Shown piece after piece: positions 25,401-36,221 of a stretch of DNA of 64,000 bases. This DNA comes from Hydractinia symbiolongicarpus (lineage: Eukaryota; Cnidaria; Hydrozoa; Anthoathecata; Hydractiniidae), in contig NC_079875.1 in NCBI RefSeq assembly GCF_029227915.1, positions 14,009,001-14,073,000 on the forward strand, written 5' to 3'. The notes below the pieces were generated by a model. That model had not been told where the DNA came from and did no database searches. It saw only the letters and a program-made list of their open reading frames with translations. Within the stretch, counting starts at the first letter, position 1, and every line of letters begins with the position of its first letter. Made by a program: the position numbers and the translations under genes.

Positions 25401-28400
25401 GCGGAGGCACTGCAACGACGGAGTATGAATCTGCAGCTCTTGCTTTCAAATACAGATACGGTTTAATCAAAGCACCATGTGTAACTTGTCCAGGCGCAAC
25501 AAAAGGTAGGAGAAACATCCTCGTCCCCAGGGTTTGTTGCCTATGTCAAAGCCGCTTGTGCTTCCCCGATGCTAAAAATGCAAAAAACCCTGGGAACGAG
25601 GCTGGAAGAAAAATCGCATAAGAGTTTTTTTCGATGGCATGGCATGTGATTCTCGATATTAGACCTCTATGTAAGTCTTTCTCCGAGAGCTCTAGGGACG
25701 AAAATACATGGATATTAAACAGGAAAATATGCATACCTCTTACGCATACCTCTTGAACTTTGACCCTAGATATTTTTACATCGGGTCAGAAACTTTAGGA
25801 AAACAAAAAAGCTCCATAAGAATTTAAAGTTCTCCACAAAAGCAAAGAAAATTTACGAAATTTTTTTTTTTCATTTCTTTGTTTTGTTTTGTGAAGAGGA
25901 AAAGAATTGCTAAATTTTAACCAATGATCGACCTTATCTCCAGACCTGCAATCCTTGCTGGATTCAAGCAAAAAGTTTATATATCACAACTCTGTAAATT
26001 TTCTGTTTTATTAAATTATATAAAAGTGAATTGTGTCGTTACATAATATTCCAGTGAAAGGTCTTCTTTGCCACTGGCGACATCGGTGCTCAAACAATTC
26101 CAATTATATCCAGGTCATGACATGACGTGCTGGTAACTAAAAGTGAACACTCGACTTTATGTAAATAAATCAATACAGAAAAAAGACAAAACCAAACATA
26201 CCTACACCGAACTTCCTGTTATTCCGCCACGCTAAATAATGTGATATTACGCAATTATTAATAATTCCTGGATTAACAAGACTCGCTGCTTTTATCAAAC
26301 AACTTAGTCAGTAACCGTTGTATTTGTTTACTAAATTAAATCCAGTGGAATGTGTTTATGTGTAGAAAAGTGTTTTTTGTTTGCATTGAACATCAACCCT
26401 GTTTATTTGATTGGTGTAAATATGTCACTGCTGATATTTTTTTTCTGTTTTATCACAAGTATGTACATGGTGCAGAGTAATTGGTTTATAAATCGAACAT
26501 TTTTCGAACCCATGGAACTACAGATCAAAAAATTAATAGATGTACAGCAATCCTGTATATAAATTTTTGAAAAATAAAAATTTTTTTTGGCCATTTATAA
26601 ACAAGCACAATGTGACCAGCGTTTCAGAATCACCGTTTTAATTTATTTTTTTTTGTTTGCTTTGATGTCAATTTCCTTCGCAAATAAAAAGAGCGGGAAA
26701 AAATGGAACAAAAAATTGTAATTGTAAAAAAATGCAACAAATTCAATATATCGAAAACTGAATGAATAAAAAAGTTTGAAAAGCAGTGGCAAAAAATTTT
26801 TGTATAATTTCAACATCAGCATTAAAATTCCTCAATGTCTGCCCTGTCAAAACATTTACCTGAAGATTAAAAAAACTGTCATTTTTTTCTGAAAATGTAC
26901 ATACATTTTATAAAAATATCTCTCTTTTCAACTTTTAAGTATACATGTGCAAAAGTTGTTATTGTTTGCACAGTCTGTGTAAAGTTTGAGTTATATTTAG
27001 AATAGACAACCTTCTTTGAGGGGGAGTGCTTCAACGATCGTGTGAACACGGTTTTAGGTTACTATTTATAGTGTAAAAGTCAGATAAAATCGCTACATGC
27101 TTTTTTATAAGAAACTCGTTTATAAGAACGTTGAGGCTGATATTTTGCAAATAATAAGAATATATATTCAGCTTGAATTATAGATTAAAGAACAAAATAA
27201 AGTGTGTCTCACTAAGAAACAGTGTTTTTCTTTAATTAGTAGTATCATATATGTATGTTTTTACAAATATGCTTACTTCCAACCTCCATGTTACCAGGGC
27301 ATAATAAAACTTTTTTGCGTTTGGACGGCGTTTCGGTGCCACCCAGTGTCAAAAAGAGACAAAAAACCCTGGGAACGAGGTTGGCTCACTTCAACATTAT
27401 CTATTTTCTCCATTCCCAGAACTGTTCGTCATCGTCATTATCCGTAGAGTTTAATGCTGAATAAGTGTTAAAAAAGTACATCCTGCCTCAGATTGTTCCC
27501 TGATAAAATAACTTCAAATTTTGTGTTAGTGGTTCTTATTAAATATGGCTAAGGTTTTAATTACTTCTTTGTCATAGGTGCCTGCAAGGAAACGATATGC
27601 AGTGAAAGCGGAAATAATTGCAAATACTCGAGATTATGTGCTAAGGTGACAGGTAAAGTGTGTGGCACAGATGGAGTGACGTACGCAGATGGTTGTGAAA
27701 TGAGTAAAATATTATGTGCAAGTAACATCAACAACGTTGATATCGCCTACAATGGAAATTGTAAAGGTATATTTTTAACTTATCAACCTCGTCCCCAACT
27801 CTCTTATGTCTTGAACAAGATTCTTTTCGTTATTTATCTGGTACAAAGTTCACAATTTTTTTCAAAAAGTACCTAAAATAAAACAGGGGAATAAAAATAC
27901 AGTGGAATCTCTCTAAAGCGGTCATGGTCTAAAGCGGAAACCTCTATATAACGGACACTGTTCCTTGGAACGGACTGATTTCAGCTCAAACTCTCACAAG
28001 AAAATCTCTATAAAACAGACGGTCACTTTATAGAACGGACACTTTTTTTTTGCATTAAATGGCATTTTTCCTTGAAAAAGCTCTGTATAAAACGCATAAA
28101 AAAACTTTTCGCAGCCCTATTACTGACGAGGAAAGTCAAGACATGCTGTCATCAGTTACGAAAGAAGTGAAGGATCTCCAAATATAAAAAAGAAAGCAAA
28201 CTTCAATCCGAGATTTCTTTGAGTAGATTATAAAATACAATGTATTTGTTAGTTGATATTTGTTTTTGTCTGTATAACAGTAGAGCTTAAAAATAATACA
28301 AGTTCACATTCATTAAAAACAATGGGAAAGTTATTTGATTTTTAGATTTTTGTAAGGGCGTTACATGTTCAGATGGAAAGTCTTGTGTTTACGATCAAAG

Positions 28401-29028
28401 TGGCGCCTCATACTGCATCACGCGCACGTGTCCGTCCTCCTGCATACCAGGACAGCAGCTATGCGCAGCGGATGGGAAAACATACGAATCTCATTGTCAC
28501 CTACTTAAAGCTGCATGCGACTCGCATCAAGTTATAGCAGTTGCCCATCATGGTCCCTGCACGAGTAAGTATATACAAGTTCGTTTGCAGTCTATTTATT
28601 TCAATGATGTCAAAGTTCAGTACGACCACGGGTTTTTTCTCTTTTTGATATAAAGGGACAGCGACCTTGCAGCCCCTTATATCAAAAGTAGCACATCAAG
28701 TAAGAGTTTATTTAGCGCTTACACGGCAAAATGTTCAAAAGAAGTTTGAGCATGTTTATGAAATTTTGTTACAAGATCTTATATTTTGTTTTTAGCAAAA
28801 GAGAGGTGTGATGGAATTATTTGCAAGGTTGGACACAAATGTGTTACCAATAGTAAGGGTAAACCTCAGTGTATTAATTGTTGTGAAAAAAACGTTAGCG
28901 TTGCTCTGTTTGAAATTTGTGGTTCAAATGGAAAAGTTTATTATGATTGGTGTGACCTCAAACGTGAATCGTGTAAGACGGGAAAGATTATCCATGTAGA
29001 TTTCAGTGGTAAAAAATGCAAAACTTGA
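22418..29028 (+). CDS. FST: Follistatin (secreted activin/BMP antagonist)
   Basis: Follistatin is an extracellular protein that wraps and blocks activin-type TGF-beta ligands. Five exons with unbroken phase-1 junctions encode 298 residues: 22418-22484, 25317-25505, 27578-27766, 28346-28564 and 28796-29028. Exon 1 is a signal peptide (MRCFLILVVICSQNIGTVAA). Exon 2 is the ligand-binding N-terminal domain: LCWTAKKQDSCRRVL, a paired PSCCKSGG and a final APCVTCPGA, matching the CW..C, ECC and P-CIPC pattern of vertebrate follistatin. Exons 3, 4 and 5 each hold one follistatin/Kazal module, with the Kazal cores VCGTDGVTYADGC, LCAADGKTYESHC and ICGSNGKVYYDWC. In module 1 the EGF-like half is shortened. 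The human protein has 344 residues and the same order: one N-terminal domain plus three modules. It ends without the acidic tail of human FST344. A follistatin-like paralogue is the main alternative. Confidence 0.93.
25517..25602. mobile_element. CAACCTCG palindromic MITE, copy 2
   Basis: Left end CCTCGTCCCCAGGGTTTG, right end CCCTGGGAACGAGGCTGG. It starts only 12 bp after the donor of follistatin exon 2. Confidence 0.75.
27280..27383. mobile_element. CAACCTCG palindromic MITE, copy 3
   Basis: Left end CAACCTCCATGTTACCAGGG, right end CCCTGGGAACGAGGTTG. It lies in follistatin intron 2. Confidence 0.75.
27899..28226 (+). mobile_element. Deleted pogo/Tigger element with transposase tail
   Basis: It begins ACAGTGGAATCTCTCTAAAG and contains CTCTATATAACGGACAC, ends typical of Tigger/pogo elements. 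At 28122-28226 the plus frame reads TDEESQDMLSSVTKEV, then a stop, then KRKQTSIRDFFE and a second stop. QTSIRDFF fits the PCNA-binding box (Q..I..FF) that is known at the C-terminus of pogo transposase. The transposase body is missing and the right terminus was not found, so this is a dead internal-deletion copy in follistatin intron 3. Confidence 0.55.
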
Positions 29029-29178
29029 AATACTTGGTCATACGTATGTAAGTAAAACATTTGGAGATAGAAGCTGTTTCTGTCAAATCTTTTGACTGAT
29101 AGCCGCCGGAAGAAAAAATCTTCGAAACGGAATAAGAAGAAAGTGTAGCTATATAGAAATTTTTGGCGCTTGTAATAT

Positions 29179-29241
29179 CAACCTTGTTTTTTGTAGCTTC
29201 TTCTGTCGTTCAAGCAATAAGGAGCCATGGGAACGAGATTG
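29179..29241. mobile_element. CAACCTCG palindromic MITE, degenerate copy
   Basis: Ends read CAACCTTGTTTTTTGTAG and CATGGGAACGAGATTG; the element is 63 bp and diverged. Confidence 0.5.
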
Positions 29242-30303
29242 CTGGTAAAGTGACCTATAAGTTAAAAAAATATTGGTTAACCCTTGAATGCCTCATAACT
29301 TTAGAAATTTTCAAAACTTTGCCTTTGATTATCTCCTTAACAACCGTTCATATCAGGTACTTAACAGCGACCCCCTATCACATAGGAAAGCAATAGGGGT
29401 CCCTCCCCCTGCAAACCCCGTTCGATGCCATATGAGGACACCAGGCACGAAAAGGTTAAGATATTGATGTGTCTATTAAATATTTCCATCAATATTCTAA
29501 TCTCCAGAGCTCTTTCAGATAAGCCAAGATTAGAATGCACTGAGTGTCGTTAATTTTTAATTGCATAATTTCTCCTCGAGAAAGAGCTTAACAATCGCGA
29601 ACTTTTGAAATTTATGCTGATAAGGGCCAGAATTTTATGTACTTAAGTTGTTTTTCTTTACCTTTCCAAATTTTTTATTTTCACCTTTCAAACATATAAT
29701 TAATTGTTTACTAACGAAATTTCTGTAGATAGCATTTTGTAATTCATTATGTCCGGTTTAGTTAACGAAAAACACGCCTAGTTCGTACTCTCTGTGTGTG
29801 ATTTGTTATTTTTTATCATATAGTATACTGTATATGTACATATTTATATATCTTTTATATTAATACTCAATTTTTTTATGGTTCTACTAAAGAAAAGAAA
29901 ATGTTATTTTTGAAAAACTATTTTCGTATTTCCCTTAATCAAGTTTTTAAAACAGATAAGTTCTTGTGGATGATGAAATTTATGATATATTATGATATAT
30001 TTCAACCATATTATATTAACTTTATGTGTAATGATACAGCCTCGTGTTTCTCTACACAGATTTGTACTTTTTTAAGTTCCATACGTAACCTGTGGGATAT
30101 TTAAAACCTTCTTTTCTCCTTACTTTTTAGCATGTTTCTAAATTTAGATACAACTATAATGTGGATAGTCAACGTCAACTTTAAAATACTTAAAAATATT
30201 GGCTTGATATGACATAAATCACACAAATTATTCCTCCTTCCACCTCAAATTTCTCATTTGGTTATTCGAATTTTCAGACATGTTTTTTTTTGCATGTGGG
30301 TAT

Positions 30304-30995
30304 TCTGTTGGCGATGAGGTCAAGGTTCTCTTGGTAACGTTAATTTTAACCCCCTGTATTGCTATGATCAAAACATGCGCCTATTATGACGTCACCCGCC
30401 TCTCCTGTATGGTATCATCACTAGAGACATCGCGATTATTTCTTCACTGTGGCATTGTGATTACGACATCAATATTCAACAGCGTGAAATACTTTTGTCC
30501 ATGACGTCACTAAAGACACCGTGTCAGTATTTCTTTGGTATCACCGCGGTAACAGATTCGATATCACAACATTATGACGTCATCATAAGCACATGACATT
30601 TTCTCTTTCATTTTTTATGTATGTATATATTTCGTCAGAATATTTTTTTTTCTTTGTACATGTTTGTTCGCGTTTACAATCAAATAATGACTGAAGCAAG
30701 TAGAAGACATATTTTGTCATATCATCAAGCCCCATGTTAAAATTAACGTAAAGAAAAAATATTTACAATAGCTCTAGAGTTGTAAAAAATTACAAAAATG
30801 TGATACTGAAAATATCGCGAATAATCTAAATCATTAAATAACAAGAAATGTTTTGTGGTTTTCTCAAAATGCGTCAACATCTGTTGGCGATGAGGGCAAG
30901 GTTCTCTTGGTCATGTTAATTTTAACCCTCTGTAATGCTATGATCTAAACATGCGCCGATTATGACGTCATTGCCTCTCCTGCTCAAACATGCTA
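30304..30995. repeat. 115-bp direct duplication, two copies
   Basis: The segment at about 30304-30418 (starting TCTGTTGGCGATGAGGTCAA) recurs at about 30881-30995 with roughly 90% identity, including AACATGCGCC and TTATGACGTCA. The copies are about 577 bp apart. Confidence 0.8.
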
Positions 30996-31235
30996 GCGCT
31001 TTTTATGACACGATAACGTCATCACCAATAATAGCCATTTTATTTTTGTGGCATGATGACGTCATCACCAACATACTAGCGCTCTTTCATGACACGATGA
31101 CGTCTTCACTAACGGTAGACATTTTCTTTTCATGACACGATGATGTCATCTCCAACATACTAGACATTTTCTTTTCATGACATGATGACGTCATCACCAA
31201 CAACATGACATTCTTTCTTCCATGACATTAATCCC
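30988..31235. repeat. TGACGTCA minisatellite overlapping the Rab 3' coding end
   Basis: About five diverged units of 40-50 bp, each built from CATGACACGATGACGTCATC, then ACCAACATACTAG and an ACATTTTCTTTT-type tail. Most units carry the perfect cAMP-response palindrome TGACGTCA. The last unit (about 31191-31229) is the 3' coding end of the Rab gene on the other strand. Confidence 0.75.
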
Positions 31236-33482
31236 TTCACAAAGTGTCGTGGCTCCTTTTAGCTGACTCGTGCATTTTTCATCAATGTCACCCAACTGTG
31301 TTTTTAATTCTTTTACAAGTCCATTGAATATTTCTTCGACATTGTCGTTATTTTTGGCGCTTGACTCGATTAAATCTATCCCCAGCTTGTCCGCCATTAT
31401 TTTTGCTGAATTAAAATCAACTTCTCTCTCAGTCTCTTTATCCGATTTATTCCCCACCAATACTTTGTGCACGTTGTCACTCGCGTATTTGTCAATTTCT
31501 GACAGCCACATGCTGACATTGACAAAGCTTGCTCGATCGCTTATATCATACACAATTATTATACCATGAGCTCCTCGGTAGTAAGACGTAGTTAGCGTAC
31601 GGAATCGTTCTTGACCCGCACTGTCCCAAACCTATAATATATTGTAGAAAAAGCATCTTCAAGAAATAGTTAACAAAGCACCGTTCTCTGCTTTGCTAAG
31701 TAGATGAAGGTCTGCCTTATGACACAAATATCAAGGAAATCAACCTGGATCCCAAAAGGTTTTTGTGCCAGCTACAAGTAGCAAAAAAATTAAGCTGGAA
31801 ATACTAAACAAGAAAAATGTTGTGAAGTGAATAAAAACAGTCAGTTGTTGTTGTTTTTTACCTCTGGGAGGAGCTCGATAAAAACATTTTTATTTTAAAA
31901 TAGTTTTCCTTCTCGGTGTTTCACGATACAACCTCGTCCCAGGATTGTTAGGTTTTTTTTATATACGACAGTGCCTGGGGACGAGGTTGTCACGGTACAA
32001 CATATTTAGACGTTTGGATTTGTCCCTCCCTCCTGTTTTAGTTTAGACTATGTTTATGTGTTGCGGATACATGTCGTTCCGAAGAGAAATATTTCGGAAT
32101 AAAATGTGTACTGGCAAACTAGCAAGACTGACTTAAAGGTAATAGTAAAACTTGGGAGTTTGATTTTCTTTTAAAGTCGCCAGTTTGTTTACACGATGCC
32201 ATTTCAGTATTCGAACGAAGTCATTTCACTTTTTGCATCGAAACGGAATCCAACTGTTTCGCATATCGGATAGGGTTAGCTTCCTGTGGACAAACACACT
32301 CATCGATCTCTATCCGCAAAGTGTGAACATAGTCTTAGCGTACACTTTTCGGTTTGTGAGTTATCTCTAATCTGATGATAATTTCAAAACATTCAAAAAT
32401 GAAATAGAAGAACAGTAATGCTGCAATTTGATTGGTTATCCTTCTAATTATTTTTTGTGATGATAAGATTATTCGTTTTAGTTCCAGAAGTAGTTTAAGT
32501 ATCATTTTGAACAAGATTGGATGGAAAAAAAACAAAGAGTAGCAGTCAACCTCGTCCCCATGGCATTTTGTATCTTTTCTGACCCCGGGACGTTCGTATC
32601 GCCATCTCGGGGTCAGAAAAGATACAAGATGCCCTGGGGACGAGGTTGAGTAGCAGCATAAAGGTTACAAGGTTGTCCAACAACCTCGTTCCCACGAAAA
32701 AAGAACGATTCTTAATTAATGCCTGGGAAATGTCATAAGAACATATCAAAGTCACTGCACGAAATTAAAGATTTACGGACGCGCGATTTCATGAGATTAG
32801 TGCATATTGTCGGATATAATCGTCGTCTAATCGAAAATTATCAGATAAAGCTCATATGAAGCTACCTAACATTATCGCAGCAACAATTCTTATCATTTTC
32901 ATTCGCGCCGATTATATGATATTATTGTACCATATGATCTATTTGTCGAGATATAAAAGGAGTGTTCACTTGGATAACGACAAGCTTCTCGACAATGCCA
33001 AATTATCTGTCATTTAACAGATTATTATGGAATTGGGAGTAACAGGTGCAGCAAAAATCTATGACCTAGATATTTTATTTCTCCTAATAAAACTGAACTA
33101 AAATACGGTAGGAACTAGAGGCCAATCGTCTTTAAAAACAAAGGTTAACCCAATGCCATAAAAACACTGTGTTCCAAGCTGTCACAAGAAATAACAACAA
33201 TAAATAACTAACTTGTAATTTTATCAGCTTGCCATCCAATTCCAAAGTTTTTATTTTAAAATCCACGCCGATCGTACTGATGAATGTGTTGGAGAAATAA
33301 TCATCACAGAAACGAATAAGAAGCGAGCTCTTCCCCGTTCCGCTATCTCCTATCAGTAATATCTTGAAGAGGTAGTCATAATGTAGATAACTTGGTGCGA
33401 ACATGTAGTGCTTTTTCATTAAATCAAGTTCTTGTTTGTCAGACCAACTGTGGTTTTCTGACCAATTCTTTTTATAGGACAT
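31194..33482 (-). CDS. Rab-family small GTPase (Rab1/8/35-like)
   Basis: Rabs are prenylated GTPases that direct vesicle traffic. Two exons, 33213-33482 and 31194-31631, join in phase 0 (donor GTTAGT, acceptor TATAG) and give 235 residues from the chosen ATG. Seen: P-loop GDSGTGKSS (residues 45-53), Rab signature [11 protein letters not shown], switch [22 protein letters not shown] (usually WDTAGQE), NKSD (151-154) and SSAK (180-183). The end is SCCW, a CC-type prenylation signal with one extra residue. Closest in feel to Rab1, Rab8 or Rab35, but diverged; the subfamily is uncertain. The start is chosen because an acceptor (TTTGTATTTAG) lies just upstream. Met22 or Met27 would give a more usual N-terminus, and the same frame remains open upstream to 33920. 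The last 11 codons lie in a minisatellite unit. Confidence 0.88.
31929..31989. mobile_element. CAACCTCG palindromic MITE, copy 4
   Basis: CAACCTCGTCCCAGG at the left and CCTGGGGACGAGGTTG at the right, 61 bp in all, in the Rab intron. Confidence 0.8.
32547..32648. mobile_element. CAACCTCG palindromic MITE, near-perfect hairpin copy
   Basis: A 102-bp palindrome whose arms (about 44 bp) match almost completely: CAACCTCGTCCCCATGGCAT, then TTGTATCTTTTCTGACCCCG, mirrored by CGGGGTCAGAAAAGATACAA and CCTGGGGACGAGGTTG. It is flanked by AGTAGCAG on both sides (32539-32546 approximately, and 32649-32656), a 7-8-bp target-site duplication that suggests a hAT-type origin. It looks young. Confidence 0.85.
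32679..32735. mobile_element. CAACCTCG MITE, half copy
   Basis: The left arm CAACCTCGTTCCCACG is present. The right arm has decayed to GCCTGGGAAATG. Confidence 0.45.
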
Positions 33483-34769
33483 ATTGAAAGCTCTAAATAC
33501 AAAGACAACCTTTGTTTTGAACATATTAAAAAAATTAAACTGTGGCCGACACTGTTGAAATAACAGAAGCTGTCTTAAGGGCTGTTTTATCATATATCGT
33601 AAGAAGGACATATTAAATGACCTAAATGTAAAATAGAATTCATAATTCGACATAAAAACTGGGCTTCGGCACCAATTTTGGAACTGGGACCACATGGTGC
33701 AATCTATCCCATAGTAATTGTAAAAACGTAAAAAAGGAAAAAAGGAAAATGGCAAAGAACATGTGGAAATGTGTTGAAGTAAAAAAGGGTTGGTAACAAC
33801 TTGAAATAAATAATAAATAAACGTAGATAAAATAATATGAAGAAAAATAAGAAGCGAAATGAAAAATAAAATCAGCCTGGGGTAGGAGTGGGGGTGGAAG
33901 TGTGCCGCCGTGTGACCCAAACAAAAAAAAAGTCTTAGAATGTTTTTACGTGGAACGCCAGTAGATTGATAAATGTAACACTGTTGCGAAGAGCTTTGTG
34001 CATTTTTATATTTTTTTAATTTAAGTGTTTTTTTTTTGAAAATACATAAGCCGGTAGAGAGCTTTTAATTAAGAAATAAAATATTAGTTTTCAGAAAATT
34101 TGAACAAAAAGTGTAGTAGAATGAGGAAGAATGGCTACGCAAGAAAATAACATCAAAGTTAGGAAAATGCATCTGTAGTTAAGTTTATGGAAAAAACGAA
34201 ACACATACTAAAAGATTAAATTTGAGATGATGAAATACCAATACATAAGTAGAGAAAAATGCGACGACGCTAAAATACAGGTACAACTGCGAAAAAGTTA
34301 GCGACGATGCTTTGAAAATCACGACTGTGACGTCATCCTCAAGAAAGGGCATAAAAGATGTTATAAGAAATGAAATTAAATCGTGCTCAGAATGACTTAT
34401 CCATCTAAACAGTAACACAATTAAAATCCTGAAAAATATACGTAAAAACCATTGTTGAAATTTTGATACGCAACCATTTAGCAACAAATGTTAAACTTTT
34501 TTCTCCAAAACAGTTGGATCAATTCTCCAGGAAAATTATCTCTTATTCTCCTTGCAGGAGATTTATAAAATAACGACCCATCCATGTTTTTTTTCAATTA
34601 TTCTATGGGTTGCTGTGAGATACCAGCAGAACAAAACATGTTGTTGCTCAAGTGTTTAATAAAACTAAATGATGATATCACTTCTAATCTCTGTTTGAAA
34701 CAAACGCAGAGCCCTCTTAATTATTAAAATTTCTCAATCCAGTTGGAACCATGCTGTTTGGAAGTTTAT

Positions 34770-34837
34770 CAACCTCATTCCCAGAATTTGTTAACTGTTT
34801 TAGTTATAGAGGTCGTTTAGTCCTGGCGACGAGGTTA
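34770..34837. mobile_element. CAACCTCG palindromic MITE, copy 6
   Basis: CAACCTCATTCCCAGAATTT at the left, AGTCCTGGCGACGAGGTTA at the right. Confidence 0.65.
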
Positions 34838-35107
34838 GTAATTTACGCTAAAAGTGACCAGCGTGTCAAAACATTCTAAAAAAATGGCGTACTGTGTAAC
34901 AGCTAAAAGTTAGGGAGAAATATGCTTGGGAAAAGAACAAAATATGTTTGTTCTTGTTTCACTATTATGTTTCTTGAATAAGACAGCAGCGTAACTATCC
35001 TAATGTCAAAAACATTTAACAACGCCTGATCGCAGGGATAAGGATCCCATCATGTGTTGCAGGTGTGGGATCATTGGTGGAAAAAAACGCCGAGTTCATA
35101 TAAGAAG

Positions 35108-35178
35108 CAACCTCGTCCCCAGGATTTCAGGCTTTATATATTTGTTTAGGCCGTCCAAATATAAAAAGGACGAGGTTG
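35108..35178. mobile_element. CAACCTCG palindromic MITE, copy 7
   Basis: CAACCTCGTCCCCAGGATTT at the left, AAAAAGGACGAGGTTG at the right; the CCTGGG part of the right arm is lost. Confidence 0.7.
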
Positions 35179-36221
35179 ATAAAAAGGATACACTCTTGAG
35201 CATTAAACCTAGGTCTAGCAAACGAACTGAATAAAACTAACTTATTCTATCTTAAGGGTACGTGACTGTCACCGTTAGAACATAATTATATACAAAACAT
35301 TGAAAAAGTAGCCAAAAACTTGGACAAAACGGCGACTAAGAAAATTTTTGAAAATAAAACACAGTTCTCGCAGCACCTTCAAAATAAAAACGTTTTTAAA
35401 ATTATCTTTTAGTGACACAGACGAAAAGAAAAACATATTTAAAGAAAACGAAACAGAACAAAAGCATACCGCATGTAGTTGGAGAGCAGTGAAGTTAATC
35501 ATGCGTTACGAAGGCGTACATCGTTAAAAAACTGCAAGAAATTGGCAAGCCTGCTGATTGAGATGCAGTGAAGCGTAACGCTACATTTTTTTTCGCTCAT
35601 CTAAAAGATTTAAATTTTTAAATATACACTGTGTTGGATTTCTCTATTAAATTGCATGGTTACTTTGTTGATCAAATGATGGATGATACTTTGCTATGCA
35701 CGCTCTGAAATGGCGGAATACATTTTATGCTCTATTAACGCGTTTCATATATATTTTTGTGTTGAATTTGATTTTTAAGAGCTATAGCTCTTAGTCGTAA
35801 AAAGGTTCGTCTTTCGTGCAGACAAAACTTTTATTTATTTATTCTTTTTAATAAATCTGATATTTCGCGGGAAAATTTAACTTGGGTTGTCCAGTAACCT
35901 GAAAAACCTGCGATACAAGGAATTTATTGCGTTAAGGAAGAACTGGTGTCTGTCGATTAGAAGTGTTCTGTAGTTTATTGAAATCCTGCTCTATCTTTTG
36001 TATTTTTCACAACAGATGTAAAATACCTCGTTGGGACGACATTTTGAAACTATTTTATTGAAGTTAGACCCTGTAAAAATTGCAGAAGGTAGGAAATTGG
36101 TCTTGGGGCCCTTGTTTTTTTCATAAACATTTCAGATGATTTGTGAATTTAAACTTCAATTCATTTGATGAAAACTTCTTACTTTTCATTTATCATCTTT
36201 TAGTTTAGAATAAATAAAAAA

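Larger units (their letters stand above)
29029..31193. other. Intergenic stretch between follistatin and the Rab gene
   Basis: No gene is seen. It must carry the follistatin 3' UTR, but no clear AATAAA could be assigned near the stop. It includes a palindromic MITE copy, a hairpin GACCCCCTAT...ATAGGGGTC at about 29370-29401, a 115-bp direct duplication and the TGACGTCA minisatellite, listed separately. Confidence 0.5.
33483..36221. other. Region between the Rab gene and the PDI-like gene
   Basis: Probably holds the divergent 5' regions of both genes. No coding exon could be supported beyond the unusual open frame upstream of the Rab start (33483-33920), discussed as a finding. Two CAACCTCG elements (34.77 and 35.11 kb) lie here. 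The remainder is AT-rich with no recognisable feature. Confidence 0.45.

Noticed and set aside
31270-31569. Plus-strand 99-codon Ser/Leu-rich frame
   Set aside because: Antisense shadow of the second Rab exon.
34185-34487. 100-codon minus-strand frame with membrane-like segments
   Set aside because: No homology or splice context, and it is composed of AT-rich codons only.
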